Shown one piece after another: positions 7,720-16,690 of a stretch of DNA of 31,241 nt. The position numbers were made by a program, and so were the translations under genes. Each line of letters begins with the position of its first letter. The first letter of the stretch is position 1. The stretch comes from Myxococcales bacterium. GTDB taxonomy: Bacteria > Myxococcota > Polyangia > HGW-17 > SLPX01. The notes under the pieces are model-generated. The model did no database searches. It had not been told where the DNA came from and saw only the letters and a list, made by a program, of their open reading frames with translations. The stretch is from NCBI GenBank assembly GCA_007131745.1, contig SLPX01000080.1, forward strand, positions 1 to 31,241, written 5' to 3'.

Positions 7720-10700
7720 ATGTCGCGCTTTGCAAGAGTTTCGGCTGTTTTTTGTCTCGCCGCGATCATCGCGTCCGGTTGCGCCAAGGAACGCCCACCC
7801 CGTAGTTATGTTCAACCCAATATCATCGCGAAGGCGGATCTGACCGGCGAATGGTATTACGTTCCAACGGTGATCGACTTGAACATGGGTCATTCGGTTA
7901 CTTTCGTCGGAGAGGCCGGGTGGAACGTGTCGATCATCAAATGGGACATCCAGGAGAGAGTGCTTTATGCACGGTTGGCCTACGAAAGAATCGACAACAC
8001 CGACGCTGTGTACAACGATCCGAATTTCAAGGGCGAAGTCATCGGCGCCTGGGCGATTGAGAGCCAGTTTGATATCATCCGGGATTACAATGCCACCACG
8101 GGTGAAGAGACGAACGTGATCAGGGAGACGACTGAACGGCCTTGGTACGAGCGGGAGTTTATCCGGGTTAATTGGGCCGAAAACCTGGTTTCAAACTGGG
8201 AGGGGCTTTTGTGGCAAAGGGCGGTCACGACCGATCCAATCAGCTATGTGATAACCGATCCCAAGCATCCGCATGCTCCCAGGATGGAGAGAAATGAAGA
8301 TGGGGATGCCGAATTCATCAACATCGTAAACAAGGTGCTCGTGACTCCTCAAATGAGGTCGATTGACTTTGATTTCATGGGGCTTACCCGCATTCCCGAT
8401 TGTTTCTTCTACGGATCCTTGAGTTCCTGTACTTCCACCGAAGTCACGATCAGACATGCCTTTTGGAGGAAGAATCCGGACCACGAATACGAGAAACTGG
8501 AATGGACTCAGCGGGAGCAGGATGATTTCGGGTATTTTCTTGCACAGCGTCTCTATTACGATGACGACTACGGGGTGACCATACAGGGTATCCGCTGGTA
8601 CATCAACCGGTTCAACCTGTGGAAGGAAAGCTTTGAAAAAGCCTACACGGTACAGGAAGCCGAAATATTCAAAGGACAGTGCGATGTACCGGTCGACAGG
8701 CATGGAGAGCCGATTGAAGGAGCGACTGTGTATTATTGTCCCGGAGACGGAGATCCCTGCCGCTGCATAGTCGATAACAAGAAAATATTCATACAATCTG
8801 AAAAGGCTTACCGGTACAGTGATTTGGAAAGGGCTACTCCCGAGGAGGCCGCGGTGTATGCGCGCGCTCAATGTAGGGGAGGTAATTATAGCTGCGCCGC
8901 GGATGGATGTTTTTGCTCAGAAGGCAACCAACCCGTATACAAGTTGGCTCACAGGCTTTATGACATGCCGCAAGAACATCTGGGACGCGATGGAATCGTT
9001 TGTCCCTGCGATAATCCCCAGACTTCGCAGTGGGACTGCGGTAAGGAAGAAGAATTCCTGCATGTTCCGTTGCCCGCGTGTTTTTACAAAATCGACGGGG
9101 CCGAAGTTCACTTTGCTACTTCGCAGGGCAAGCAGAAGTACCCGTTGCGCTACCATCAGAGGGAACTCAGGACGATTCCTTATTACTTGAACAAGGAGAT
9201 GCCCGAGGATATCAAGGTGCGTTCGCACGCGGTGGTCCGCCAGTGGGCCGACGTGTTCGACGACATGGTGTGGAGAATGTCAGGTTGTGAAGCAGCGGGA
9301 CTCGTAAGAGGAGAAGATCGCTGCGAAGCGCGGCCGGAATACGATCCCCAAGCAGCGGAATCATTCCATACATTCATAACCTGTCACAACAACCCGGTTC
9401 AGGAAGGCGACCCCGAAGCTTGCGGGCCCGCGGGCCGCGAAGTTCTGCCGGGAGACATCAGGTACAGTTACATCCAGTGGTGGAAGCCCCCCCAATTGTG
9501 GGCGCCCCTGGGATACGGTCCTCCCCTCGCGGATCCGCTCACCGGCGAAACCATTTCCGCGATATCCAATCTCTACGGCGCGGCCATGGACAGCTACACG
9601 GTCTATGCACGGGATTTGGTTCGGATGATGACCGACGAGGATTTCCAGTGGATCGATTACATGCACGGGTACTACCAGGGCGAGTTCGTCAGGAAGATGC
9701 AATACGAACTGGGCCTCCGGGAATCATCGAAGAGCGTTGCACCCCCGCGAAAGCGCTCCTGGGAAAAGAAGAGATGGTCGGCCGATGATGTGAAGGCGCT
9801 TTACCAGAACATGGACATGGGCTGGACGAAGGCGATTCAAAGCAGGGTGAAACCTGATTTCAGCACGCCTGCCAAGATAAGACAATACATGGCCGCTCAG
9901 GCCAGGGTCATCACTGATTCGGGCGTGTTTGGAAACCGGACACGTCCCGACAGGGCGCGAATGAACCTTTTGAGGAATTCGTATGTCGAAGACATGATGA
10001 TGACCAACGATATGCTGCTTAACCGCACACCGACCCTGGTGGCCGCGGGATACAGCCCACAGCACATACTGAACATGACCGGCGCGGATATCGGCGGCGC
10101 CGAGTTGAGACACAAGGTATCTCCCCTGACCTGGATGAACGTCAACTACATCCGGGCCATGGAGGAGATCAAGTTCTCGCACTTCGCAAACACTCATATG
10201 TATGCGGAGTTCGTGCCGTTCAGTGAACCATCCACCTTAGGTTTGGCTCAGGAATTGGTCAGGTACCACTGTGGGTGCGCGATCACCGAAACCAATCCCA
10301 ATTGCGAAGACGTGGACATGGATCTTACTGAAAGGTGGGCGTCGGACCCGATGTGCGGTGAGAAGATCAAAAAAGATCTCAGGCTCAGAATATACGACCC
10401 GGTGGCGGTGCACGAGATGGGTCACAACATCGGACTGCGCCACAACTTCAGGGGGTCGTTCGATGCTATGAACTACAAAGACGAGTACTGGGATCTGCGC
10501 GTCGAATCCGCCAAGATGCAGGGTGAGCCCATTCTGGAGCGATACCAGCAACCCAGGACCGAATGGGAAAACATGAACAAGATAGCCGACTACCAGTGGG
10601 CTTCAATCATGGATTACGGCGCGAAGTTCAACTCGGACTTCGTGGGTCTGGGTAAGTGGGACATCGCGGCCGTTAATTATGGATACGGTAGACAGGTCGA

Positions 10701-12435
10701 GGTTTTCGATTCTATCAATCCTCATATAGACGACGCCCAGTCAACCCTGGCAACAATCCAGAATTTCAGGTCTTTCTCGTGGCCGACGCCGGTCAGGTTT
10801 TACAGGGTGGGGCCGGAAGCGATTTTGTCGAACCGGCTTCATTATGATCCGGAAAATTTTGCTCAGACGCCCGAAGGAGTGGTTGACGTGAGGGATCGAA
10901 ACCGGCAGTGGCGGCCTAGGTCATGGATTGTTCCGATGAGGCTTGGCGGCAGTTCCCCCACGTTGGTTTCTTATAACAACCTCGAAGAAGACGGACGCGC
11001 AAGGATCATGGTTCCCTACAAATTCTGCGCGGACGAGTTCAGAAACTCCGCGCTTGGGTGCAATTATTTTGACGAGGGAGCGGATCTCTTCGAAATCACC
11101 GAAAACCAGATCCAGGCCTATGAAAACTACTATGTGTTCAACAACTGGGGGCGCGACAGTTATACATGGGGTTGGAACGAGGACAGTTACCTGAGAAGAA
11201 TCTGGGGCAGGTACTTCAACATTCTCCAGAACCATATGCAGTACTACGGGCTCTACAGGGCCATCATGGAAAACGACTATTTCGAAGATGATCCCGGTAA
11301 TATCGACAGGTTCTTCACCGAGGACTGGGCCCATTACACTATTTCGGTGGCCCGGGGCTTTGAAACCTTTGCACGGGTCCTCAACATGCCTGCGCCCGGA
11401 TATTACGGATGCGGAATCGATGCAGTGGAGCGAACCGCGCCGGACGGAGTTTCGTATTGGAAGCAGGATCTTGAAACACACTGGTGCAACCTTGATGGAG
11501 GATGCCTTGGAAATCCGGCCATGGGAATGTGCGCTCTGCACGTCGACATCCTGGATGGAAAATACTGGGAAGACCGGTGGGACTTCGACCTCGGATACCA
11601 GTGGTTCTTGAAGCGCCTCCGCTACGGCCAGTTCTATGACAGGCCGCTTGCAATGCAGGCTCTTGCAGAGGCCACGAACTACTTCATGGGTCGGGATACC
11701 CAGGAGGATTTCAGGCTCTATACCATCAATTACACCAGGCTCTATCCGACTCAGATCCTGGAACTCATGGGTGCCATACAATCAAACGACCTCACGGTTT
11801 CGGCTCCGCGCCTTTGCCGTGACGATCAGACCGGGGAATATCATATTGAGCACGTGAATTTCTCGAGGTTGGATCTTGAACCCTGCGAGGAAATGGCCGA
11901 ACAAATGGGAAGACCCATGACCTTTGAGGACACATACCTGGATCCGGGACACACGTTCACCACGCAGCTCTACACCGCTGTGTTCGGCATGACCATGTTC
12001 CCGATGACTTACAGCCAGGAGTTCATTGATGCCTGGCGTGTATTCGTTAAGGGTTCGGTAGAAGGTCATGATTTCGACCATTGTATTGATGTTGAAACAG
12101 ACGGGTGCGAATTGGTTACCTTCACGGATCCCATTTCACACAAATCATTCCAGTCGGTCAGGTATCCGGACAGGGAAAGGGTCGAAAGGGTCTACGATGT
12201 TTCCATCGGTGCCCGGATAATCGAGTATGCCAATCTCCTGAAAGACAACTATGAAGAAGCTCTCAGCCAGTGCGGCGACCCGTGTGAACCCGCCAACCCG
12301 GCATACAATCGCTTTTTCAGGACCAGGCAGCAACTCAAGGACTACGTGATCAACCTCGAGATGATCCGTACATTGACCTACACCTTTGATCATCCTGAGT
12401 ATGCGGGCGGCGTCGTAAGGGGAACGGGTTACTGA
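7720..12435 (+). CDS. Large zinc-dependent metalloprotease lipoprotein (Met-zincin)
   Basis: Very large (1571 residues) envelope or surface protease. It starts with a lipoprotein signal ending IIASGC (Cys21), behind a strong AGGAGGAG site. The zinc motif HEMGHNIGLRH has the metzincin pattern HExxHxxGxxH (H898, E899, H902, H908) and is followed by NFRGSFDAMNY. The Met-turn is SIMDYG (Met964), then GLGKWDIAAVNYGYG, which together match the bacterial Met-zincin group (the DUF4953/DUF5117 type proteins). A Cys-rich insert occupies about residues 317-410, and other paired cysteines suggest an oxidising compartment. It is about twice the length of common family members. All catalytic residues are intact. 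Its partner is the beta-barrel candidate just upstream. Confidence 0.85.
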   Translation: MSRFARVSAVFCLAAIIASGCAKERPPRSYVQPNIIAKADLTGEWYYVPTVIDLNMGHSVTFVGEAGWNVSIIKWDIQERVLYARLAYERIDNTDAVYNDPNFKGEVIGAWAIESQFDIIRDYNATTGEETNVIRETTERPWYEREFIRVNWAENLVSNWEGLLWQRAVTTDPISYVITDPKHPHAPRMERNEDGDAEFINIVNKVLVTPQMRSIDFDFMGLTRIPDCFFYGSLSSCTSTEVTIRHAFWRKNPDHEYEKLEWTQREQDDFGYFLAQRLYYDDDYGVTIQGIRWYINRFNLWKESFEKAYTVQEAEIFKGQCDVPVDRHGEPIEGATVYYCPGDGDPCRCIVDNKKIFIQSEKAYRYSDLERATPEEAAVYARAQCRGGNYSCAADGCFCSEGNQPVYKLAHRLYDMPQEHLGRDGIVCPCDNPQTSQWDCGKEEEFLHVPLPACFYKIDGAEVHFATSQGKQKYPLRYHQRELRTIPYYLNKEMPEDIKVRSHAVVRQWADVFDDMVWRMSGCEAAGLVRGEDRCEARPEYDPQAAESFHTFITCHNNPVQEGDPEACGPAGREVLPGDIRYSYIQWWKPPQLWAPLGYGPPLADPLTGETISAISNLYGAAMDSYTVYARDLVRMMTDEDFQWIDYMHGYYQGEFVRKMQYELGLRESSKSVAPPRKRSWEKKRWSADDVKALYQNMDMGWTKAIQSRVKPDFSTPAKIRQYMAAQARVITDSGVFGNRTRPDRARMNLLRNSYVEDMMMTNDMLLNRTPTLVAAGYSPQHILNMTGADIGGAELRHKVSPLTWMNVNYIRAMEEIKFSHFANTHMYAEFVPFSEPSTLGLAQELVRYHCGCAITETNPNCEDVDMDLTERWASDPMCGEKIKKDLRLRIYDPVAVHEMGHNIGLRHNFRGSFDAMNYKDEYWDLRVESAKMQGEPILERYQQPRTEWENMNKIADYQWASIMDYGAKFNSDFVGLGKWDIAAVNYGYGRQVEVFDSINPHIDDAQSTLATIQNFRSFSWPTPVRFYRVGPEAILSNRLHYDPENFAQTPEGVVDVRDRNRQWRPRSWIVPMRLGGSSPTLVSYNNLEEDGRARIMVPYKFCADEFRNSALGCNYFDEGADLFEITENQIQAYENYYVFNNWGRDSYTWGWNEDSYLRRIWGRYFNILQNHMQYYGLYRAIMENDYFEDDPGNIDRFFTEDWAHYTISVARGFETFARVLNMPAPGYYGCGIDAVERTAPDGVSYWKQDLETHWCNLDGGCLGNPAMGMCALHVDILDGKYWEDRWDFDLGYQWFLKRLRYGQFYDRPLAMQALAEATNYFMGRDTQEDFRLYTINYTRLYPTQILELMGAIQSNDLTVSAPRLCRDDQTGEYHIEHVNFSRLDLEPCEEMAEQMGRPMTFEDTYLDPGHTFTTQLYTAVFGMTMFPMTYSQEFIDAWRVFVKGSVEGHDFDHCIDVETDGCELVTFTDPISHKSFQSVRYPDRERVERVYDVSIGARIIEYANLLKDNYEEALSQCGDPCEPANPAYNRFFRTRQQLKDYVINLEMIRTLTYTFDHPEYAGGVVRGTGY

Positions 12436-12462
12436 TCGAGGTCCGCCGAGTTTTCACGTTCT

Positions 12463-12499
12463 CATCATCGAATCGGCGAAAGTCGCCGATTCGATGATG
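12463..12499. terminator. Perfect 17-bp hairpin after the metalloprotease gene
   Basis: CATCATCGAATCGGCGA (12463-12479) and its exact complement (12483-12499) enclose a 3-nt loop, 28 nt after the stop. No T-run follows, so it is either a non-canonical terminator, a 3'-end stabiliser, or a palindrome with another role. Confidence 0.5.
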
Positions 12500-12621
12500 G
12501 ATCGCAGAGTCTACTTCCTTGCACAAAATCCATTCCGGAATAAAGTATGACACGATTCGTTGTGTAAGAGTTTCTTAGGAAATTCTTTAGTCTTTATTTA
12601 CCGGCAGGTGAATTGATTTCC

Positions 12622-13539
12622 ATGTTACCCGTCTTCAAGCGAGTCGCCCTCTTTCTTTTCTTCATCGCGGTTTCGATTGCAATGACGCAAAATTCCGCTT
12701 ATGCGAGAAGAAGCAGGTACCGGTTTACTCCGACTCATCACAAGCCCGCGCCGGATGATTTTCAGGACAAAAAATGTCTACAGGCGCTGAGGAACATGAA
12801 GGTCAATTTCCGACCCTTGCCCAAGAATCGTTACAAGGGAGTGGCCACTCCGGTGGAAGTCCTGGGCGGCACACTTGGTGGGGTTCGTTACAGGGGGCGC
12901 AATGTCCGCAGGAGAATGATAATGGATTGCAGGTTGGCGTTGGCTCTCCAGATGGCCGGGCCGCTTTTCAGCGCCAACGGAATTACCACCGTCATTCACG
13001 GCGATTTCTATAGATGGCGACGGGTGGACGGTTCGGGCCGATTGAGCCGGCATGCTCTTGGGCTTGCTGTGGACATGTATTATTTCGTAAACGCGAAGGG
13101 GAGGAAAATTTCAGTGGTCCGGGATTACGAGAGAAATCTTGCAACACGCAAAAGCTGTGAAGGTTTTGCATCCACTTGGCAGGCAAGGCTGCTAAGGGGG
13201 TTGGTTTGCGACTTGGATTATTCCGGGCTCTTCGAAACAGTGTTGACTCCGGATTACGACACCGGCCATAGGGATCATTTCCACGTTTCCGTGTTTCATC
13301 CATTGGACAGAAAGCGCTATCGACGGCATCGAACCTCGTTGTTGGGATCGATCAACCCGGCATACCGCTGGATCGGAACGATTCCACACAGGGGGGATTA
13401 CAACCGCCAAAGAGTGAGGCGGGTTCATCAGCAGCGTCAAAGAGCCACCCGGGCCTGGTACCGAAAAATGCAAAAGGAAGAAGCCCGTAAAAAGCGGGAG
13501 GAGCATAAAAGAAGGCTAAAAAAAAGACGCGGGAAATAG
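12622..13539 (+). CDS. Extensin-like family protein (M15-like peptidase fold), secreted
   Basis: Predicted periplasmic protein of 305 residues. The ATG at 12622 is preferred to the TTG three codons earlier because AGGTG lies 11 nt before it, and it gives a clean signal peptide ending SAYA. The domain matches the extensin-like C-terminal family, which shares the D-Ala-D-Ala/M15 peptidase fold: a Cys-containing first helix, ITTVIHGDFYRWR, then RLSRHALGLAVDMYYF (H144, D151) and TGHRDHFHVSVF (H216, H219, H221), the expected metal ligands. A peptidoglycan peptidase role is plausible, but proven activity is rare in this family. The last 50 residues are extremely Arg/Lys-rich and could bind anionic polymers. 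Confidence 0.82.
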   Translation: MLPVFKRVALFLFFIAVSIAMTQNSAYARRSRYRFTPTHHKPAPDDFQDKKCLQALRNMKVNFRPLPKNRYKGVATPVEVLGGTLGGVRYRGRNVRRRMIMDCRLALALQMAGPLFSANGITTVIHGDFYRWRRVDGSGRLSRHALGLAVDMYYFVNAKGRKISVVRDYERNLATRKSCEGFASTWQARLLRGLVCDLDYSGLFETVLTPDYDTGHRDHFHVSVFHPLDRKRYRRHRTSLLGSINPAYRWIGTIPHRGDYNRQRVRRVHQQRQRATRAWYRKMQKEEARKKREEHKRRLKKRRGK

Positions 13540-13610
13540 AAGAATCAATTGAGTTTGAATCATTCTTCGGTTTTCGACATTTTCTTCACATCTTACAGAC
13601 TTTCCACACC

Positions 13611-13639
13611 TTGCCCACCGTAAAGGCCGGTGGTAGTAT
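13611..13639 (+). promoter_or_regulatory. Candidate promoter of the propeller-symporter-kinase operon
   Basis: TTGCCC (13611-13616) and TAGTAT (13634-13639) are separated by 17 nt, about 90 nt before the first gene. It is the best sigma-70-like pair in the 190-bp gap. No operator is evident. Confidence 0.38.
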
Positions 13640-13729
13640 GTGCCGCTGAATATTTCCGGGAACAATGATGACTATACCGAATTTTTTAATTCGTCGTCTA
13701 GTGCATGAAGAAAGGTCTGCATAGGATCC

Positions 13730-15856
13730 ATGCGGAGGACAGCTGTTCTTGTCGTTTCGGCTTTGTTTCTGCTCCAGGGTAACAGCGCTTGGGCGGATGA
13801 TGGTTTCGGGCTGAATGCTCCGGAATTAGAACCTGTTTCGCGTTTTAAGATGTGCAGGAATGACGAGCTGAAAAACGAGGGCGCGCTTAGCATGAGAAGG
13901 AAAAAGGGGAAAAAAGCGCGCAGTGGGGAGGTTGTGGGTGGAGAGGCCGGCCGAGGAGATAAGCAGGCAAAGGGAGACGTCACGAATTCCCGCAAGAATG
14001 AAATTGGTGGACTCGATGGTGAAGAGATTTCGCAGGACGCAACGAGAATCGGCACCCGTACGATCCACAACCTGACGTTTGGTATAAGGGACACATACGT
14101 TGATCCATGGGCGCCGCCGATCACGTTTTCTTGGATTTCGGCTCATCCCACTAATCCGGATGTCGCGTATGCTGCCACGGCCAACGGATTCCTTTACAGA
14201 ACAACGGACGGGGGCAGGTATTGGCAGGAAACAAGGTTGATTGCGAGCCAATCCAACTTTTTCGGCGCAATCAGGCAGGACGGCGCGGTGCTGGGAGTCG
14301 GCATCAAGGGGGCGGCGAGAAGGCTCCAGGCGCAGACGCGTGCCTATTGGGGGCGTCAGACAAAAGCATGGCAAGATTATCCCTATGCTTATCCATACGC
14401 GACGCGGGGAACCTCCATTGGTGTGGTGAGATCCCCTTTGGACATTACACCGGGGTCCATCAACATGAAGCAGTTCTTGGTCATGCGCAGCGGATCCCGA
14501 AGCCGCATACCTACCCGCATAAATCACATTGCGTTTGATCCCAACGACGAGAAAGTTGCTTTTGCGGCGACTGCCTACGGCGTGTTCAAGACCGAAGACA
14601 GCGGGCTTAGTTGGCACGAGGTCTTTTTCGGCGGGAACGAAAACGAAACAGACACTATTTGGGTGGCGGTGCATCCGAAAGACGGAAACAGAGTTTTCCT
14701 GGGAACCTTGGGAGGGCTCTTTGTCTCGAATGACGGAGGGATGAGCTGGGACAAGGATTTCCGCACTCCGCTTGGGGGTGCCCGAGTTTTAAAGATTGAA
14801 TTTTTTAAAAGGGATCCCGACATCATGTACGCGGGAACCAGCACGGGACTTTGGAAGTCGACCGACGGAGGTCGAAACTGGACCTGGATATATGGCCTGA
14901 GGGAATCGGGTTTTCGGGAAGCTTTTGTAATCGAAAGGCTTGCGGTATCAAGTGTTAACCCGGACTTGGTCTACATCGGGACTCAGGACGGTCTTTTCAG
15001 GACAACCGACGGCGGGGATACATGGGAGACCATTCAAGAAGGACTCTTTGGGAGACGTTTTGTCCGCGGTCTGGTTGTTTCGCCTCTGAGCGACAACCAT
15101 ATTTACATGGCGGTTGAAGAGGATCTTTACGAAAGCATCGACAGCGGTAAAACATGGAACAAGCTTTTTGTGCCTACCGGTCAGTGGTGGATAAACGAGA
15201 TCGCTCTGAGTGAAAAGAGTCCCGAAGACCTGTGGATTCTTACCGACAGGGTCATAATGCGGATGTCGCCCTTCAGGGAGAGTGGTTCGACCGATCAAAC
15301 GGGCGGATCTGAAGCGGGTTTGGATGCGAAAGAAATACCCCCTTTGCCCCCGGTCGGAAGAGTCTTGGACAAGGCATTCAGGCACGCTAATGTTCACCAG
15401 GCCCAGTTAAGCAGGAAGCGTAGAAAAGCTCGTTTGAGAAATTTCCTTCCGTTGGTGGATATAAGCTATTCATACAAGACAGACAATTATGCGAGGAACG
15501 CCCGGTTGGCAAAGTGGCGGTACACCGGAATGGATCCTTGGCTTTATGAAATTTTCATGAATCAAAATCATGTTTTTTCCGTGATGTTCAGATGGGATTT
15601 GGCGAAGATTCTTCATGACCCTGATACTCTCCAGTTCGGCCGGGTGGCGGTTCAGGCAAGGTGGGTGCGCCGGAACATACAGGACAAGGTCTTGATGCTG
15701 TATGATGAAGGATCCCGTCTTCGCGAGTTGATGATCAATTCACCTCCCGATGATGAATTGTTGCGTATTACATATGAGAATCGATTGAGGGAGATTTATT
15801 CTCTATTGAGTATTCAGACTGGAAATTTTGTCAGTGATTGGCAGGATGATGGATGA
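13730..15856 (+). CDS. Secreted Asp-box (BNR/Ycf48-like) beta-propeller with TolC-like C-terminal module
   Basis: Exported protein of 708 residues with signal peptide RTAVLVVSALFLLQGNSAWA. A basic low-complexity linker is followed by a propeller, roughly residues 125-515. It carries six Asp-boxes of the form S/T-x-D-x-G-x-x-W: TTDGGRYW, TEDSGLSW, SNDGGMSW, STDGGRNW, TTDGGDTW and SIDSGKTW. Such sortilin/Ycf48-type propellers mostly bind proteins or sugars; no glycosidase active site is evident. The last 160 residues (about 545-708) form a second domain that is clearly related to the whole of the next gene product. First gene of a five-gene run; its stop lies 14 nt before the next start. The function is unknown. 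Confidence 0.82.
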   Translation: MRRTAVLVVSALFLLQGNSAWADDGFGLNAPELEPVSRFKMCRNDELKNEGALSMRRKKGKKARSGEVVGGEAGRGDKQAKGDVTNSRKNEIGGLDGEEISQDATRIGTRTIHNLTFGIRDTYVDPWAPPITFSWISAHPTNPDVAYAATANGFLYRTTDGGRYWQETRLIASQSNFFGAIRQDGAVLGVGIKGAARRLQAQTRAYWGRQTKAWQDYPYAYPYATRGTSIGVVRSPLDITPGSINMKQFLVMRSGSRSRIPTRINHIAFDPNDEKVAFAATAYGVFKTEDSGLSWHEVFFGGNENETDTIWVAVHPKDGNRVFLGTLGGLFVSNDGGMSWDKDFRTPLGGARVLKIEFFKRDPDIMYAGTSTGLWKSTDGGRNWTWIYGLRESGFREAFVIERLAVSSVNPDLVYIGTQDGLFRTTDGGDTWETIQEGLFGRRFVRGLVVSPLSDNHIYMAVEEDLYESIDSGKTWNKLFVPTGQWWINEIALSEKSPEDLWILTDRVIMRMSPFRESGSTDQTGGSEAGLDAKEIPPLPPVGRVLDKAFRHANVHQAQLSRKRRKARLRNFLPLVDISYSYKTDNYARNARLAKWRYTGMDPWLYEIFMNQNHVFSVMFRWDLAKILHDPDTLQFGRVAVQARWVRRNIQDKVLMLYDEGSRLRELMINSPPDDELLRITYENRLREIYSLLSIQTGNFVSDWQDDG

Positions 15857-15870
15857 AAAAGGAGGCAGAA

Positions 15871-16677
15871 ATGAAGTACTTGGTTTTTTTATTGGTTGTG
15901 TTTTTGTATCCCATGCGGGTTGAAGCCTCGGGTTGGACGCCCGCAAGGCTCAAAAGGTATTTTGCGAGCGAACCGTCTTTGAGGGATCTACAGAACGCTG
16001 CACTCAAGTTTTTCATGGTGAATCCGGAGCGGTTGCGTTCGCTTAGACGAAAAGCGGCAAACAAGGCGTGGATGCCTGTTGTCAGCGCTGGGTTCACGGG
16101 TAACATGGGCCAGGATCGCCGTGAAATGGAATTGGCGCAATATCGCACGGCGTATCCGGATGTAGCCTGGGAAGAGGAAACCCAGATCAATGTCGGATAT
16201 CAGTTCAGCGTGCGAGCCACCTGGAATCTGCCTCAACTCGTGTTCAACCCTGAAGAACTTGATGTAGCGTCCATGGTGGGTATCCAGGACGGTGTGCTGA
16301 AAGAGATCACGCGACTTTATTTCATTCGAAGGCGGTTGCAAGTCAACCTTCTGATGAGTCCGCCCGCGGATGCGGCGACTGCTGTAATGCTTGATCTTAG
16401 ACTGCAGGAATTGACAGGTCTGCTGGATGCAATGACAAACGGATACCTCTCCAGGGAGCTTGAGAAGGCTGAAAAGGCTGAAAGAGAGAGAGCCGCTAAA
16501 AAGAATGAAGCGCGCATGCGGGAAATTGCCAAGGAAAGAGAAGTGACGCCATCCGACAAGACAGAGGGCGGTGTGGGGGAGCCTGAACGCGAGGTCACGC
16601 ATCCATCGGAGCGCACGGAAGAGCAACCACCGAAGGAGAGACGGGAAGAGGAGAAGGTTGTGACATCGGAGCGATGA
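15871..16677 (+). CDS. Secreted protein sharing the propeller protein's C-terminal module
   Basis: Protein of 268 residues, no named family recognised. The start at 15871 is chosen because AGGAGG lies 5 nt upstream and the signal peptide MKYLVFLLVVFLYPMRVEAS then begins directly; an ATG overlapping the previous stop at 15853 is possible. The body shows a helix with RLRSLRRKAANKAWMPVVSA, a strand pair, FSVRATWNLPQLVF, and a long helical pair with LYFIRRRLQVNLLMSPP and RLQELTGLLDAMTNGYLS. The order and key residues repeat those of the C-terminus of the preceding propeller protein and recall half of a TolC-type channel subunit. The last 70 residues are Glu/Lys/Arg-rich and probably coiled or disordered. 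It lies 13 nt before the first symporter. Confidence 0.75.
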   Translation: MKYLVFLLVVFLYPMRVEASGWTPARLKRYFASEPSLRDLQNAALKFFMVNPERLRSLRRKAANKAWMPVVSAGFTGNMGQDRREMELAQYRTAYPDVAWEEETQINVGYQFSVRATWNLPQLVFNPEELDVASMVGIQDGVLKEITRLYFIRRRLQVNLLMSPPADAATAVMLDLRLQELTGLLDAMTNGYLSRELEKAEKAERERAAKKNEARMREIAKEREVTPSDKTEGGVGEPEREVTHPSERTEEQPPKERREEEKVVTSER

Positions 16678-16690
16678 AAAAGGGGGACAA

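Noticed and set aside
10921..11781. Minus-strand open frame of 286 codons
   Set aside because: It lies wholly inside the Met-zincin gene, has no ribosome site or recognisable domain, and mirrors the codon bias of the sense strand.
15853..15870. ATG overlapping the propeller gene's stop (ATGA) as the start of the next gene
   Set aside because: The ATG at 15871 has AGGAGG at ideal spacing and begins the signal peptide directly; the earlier one adds six charged residues before it.
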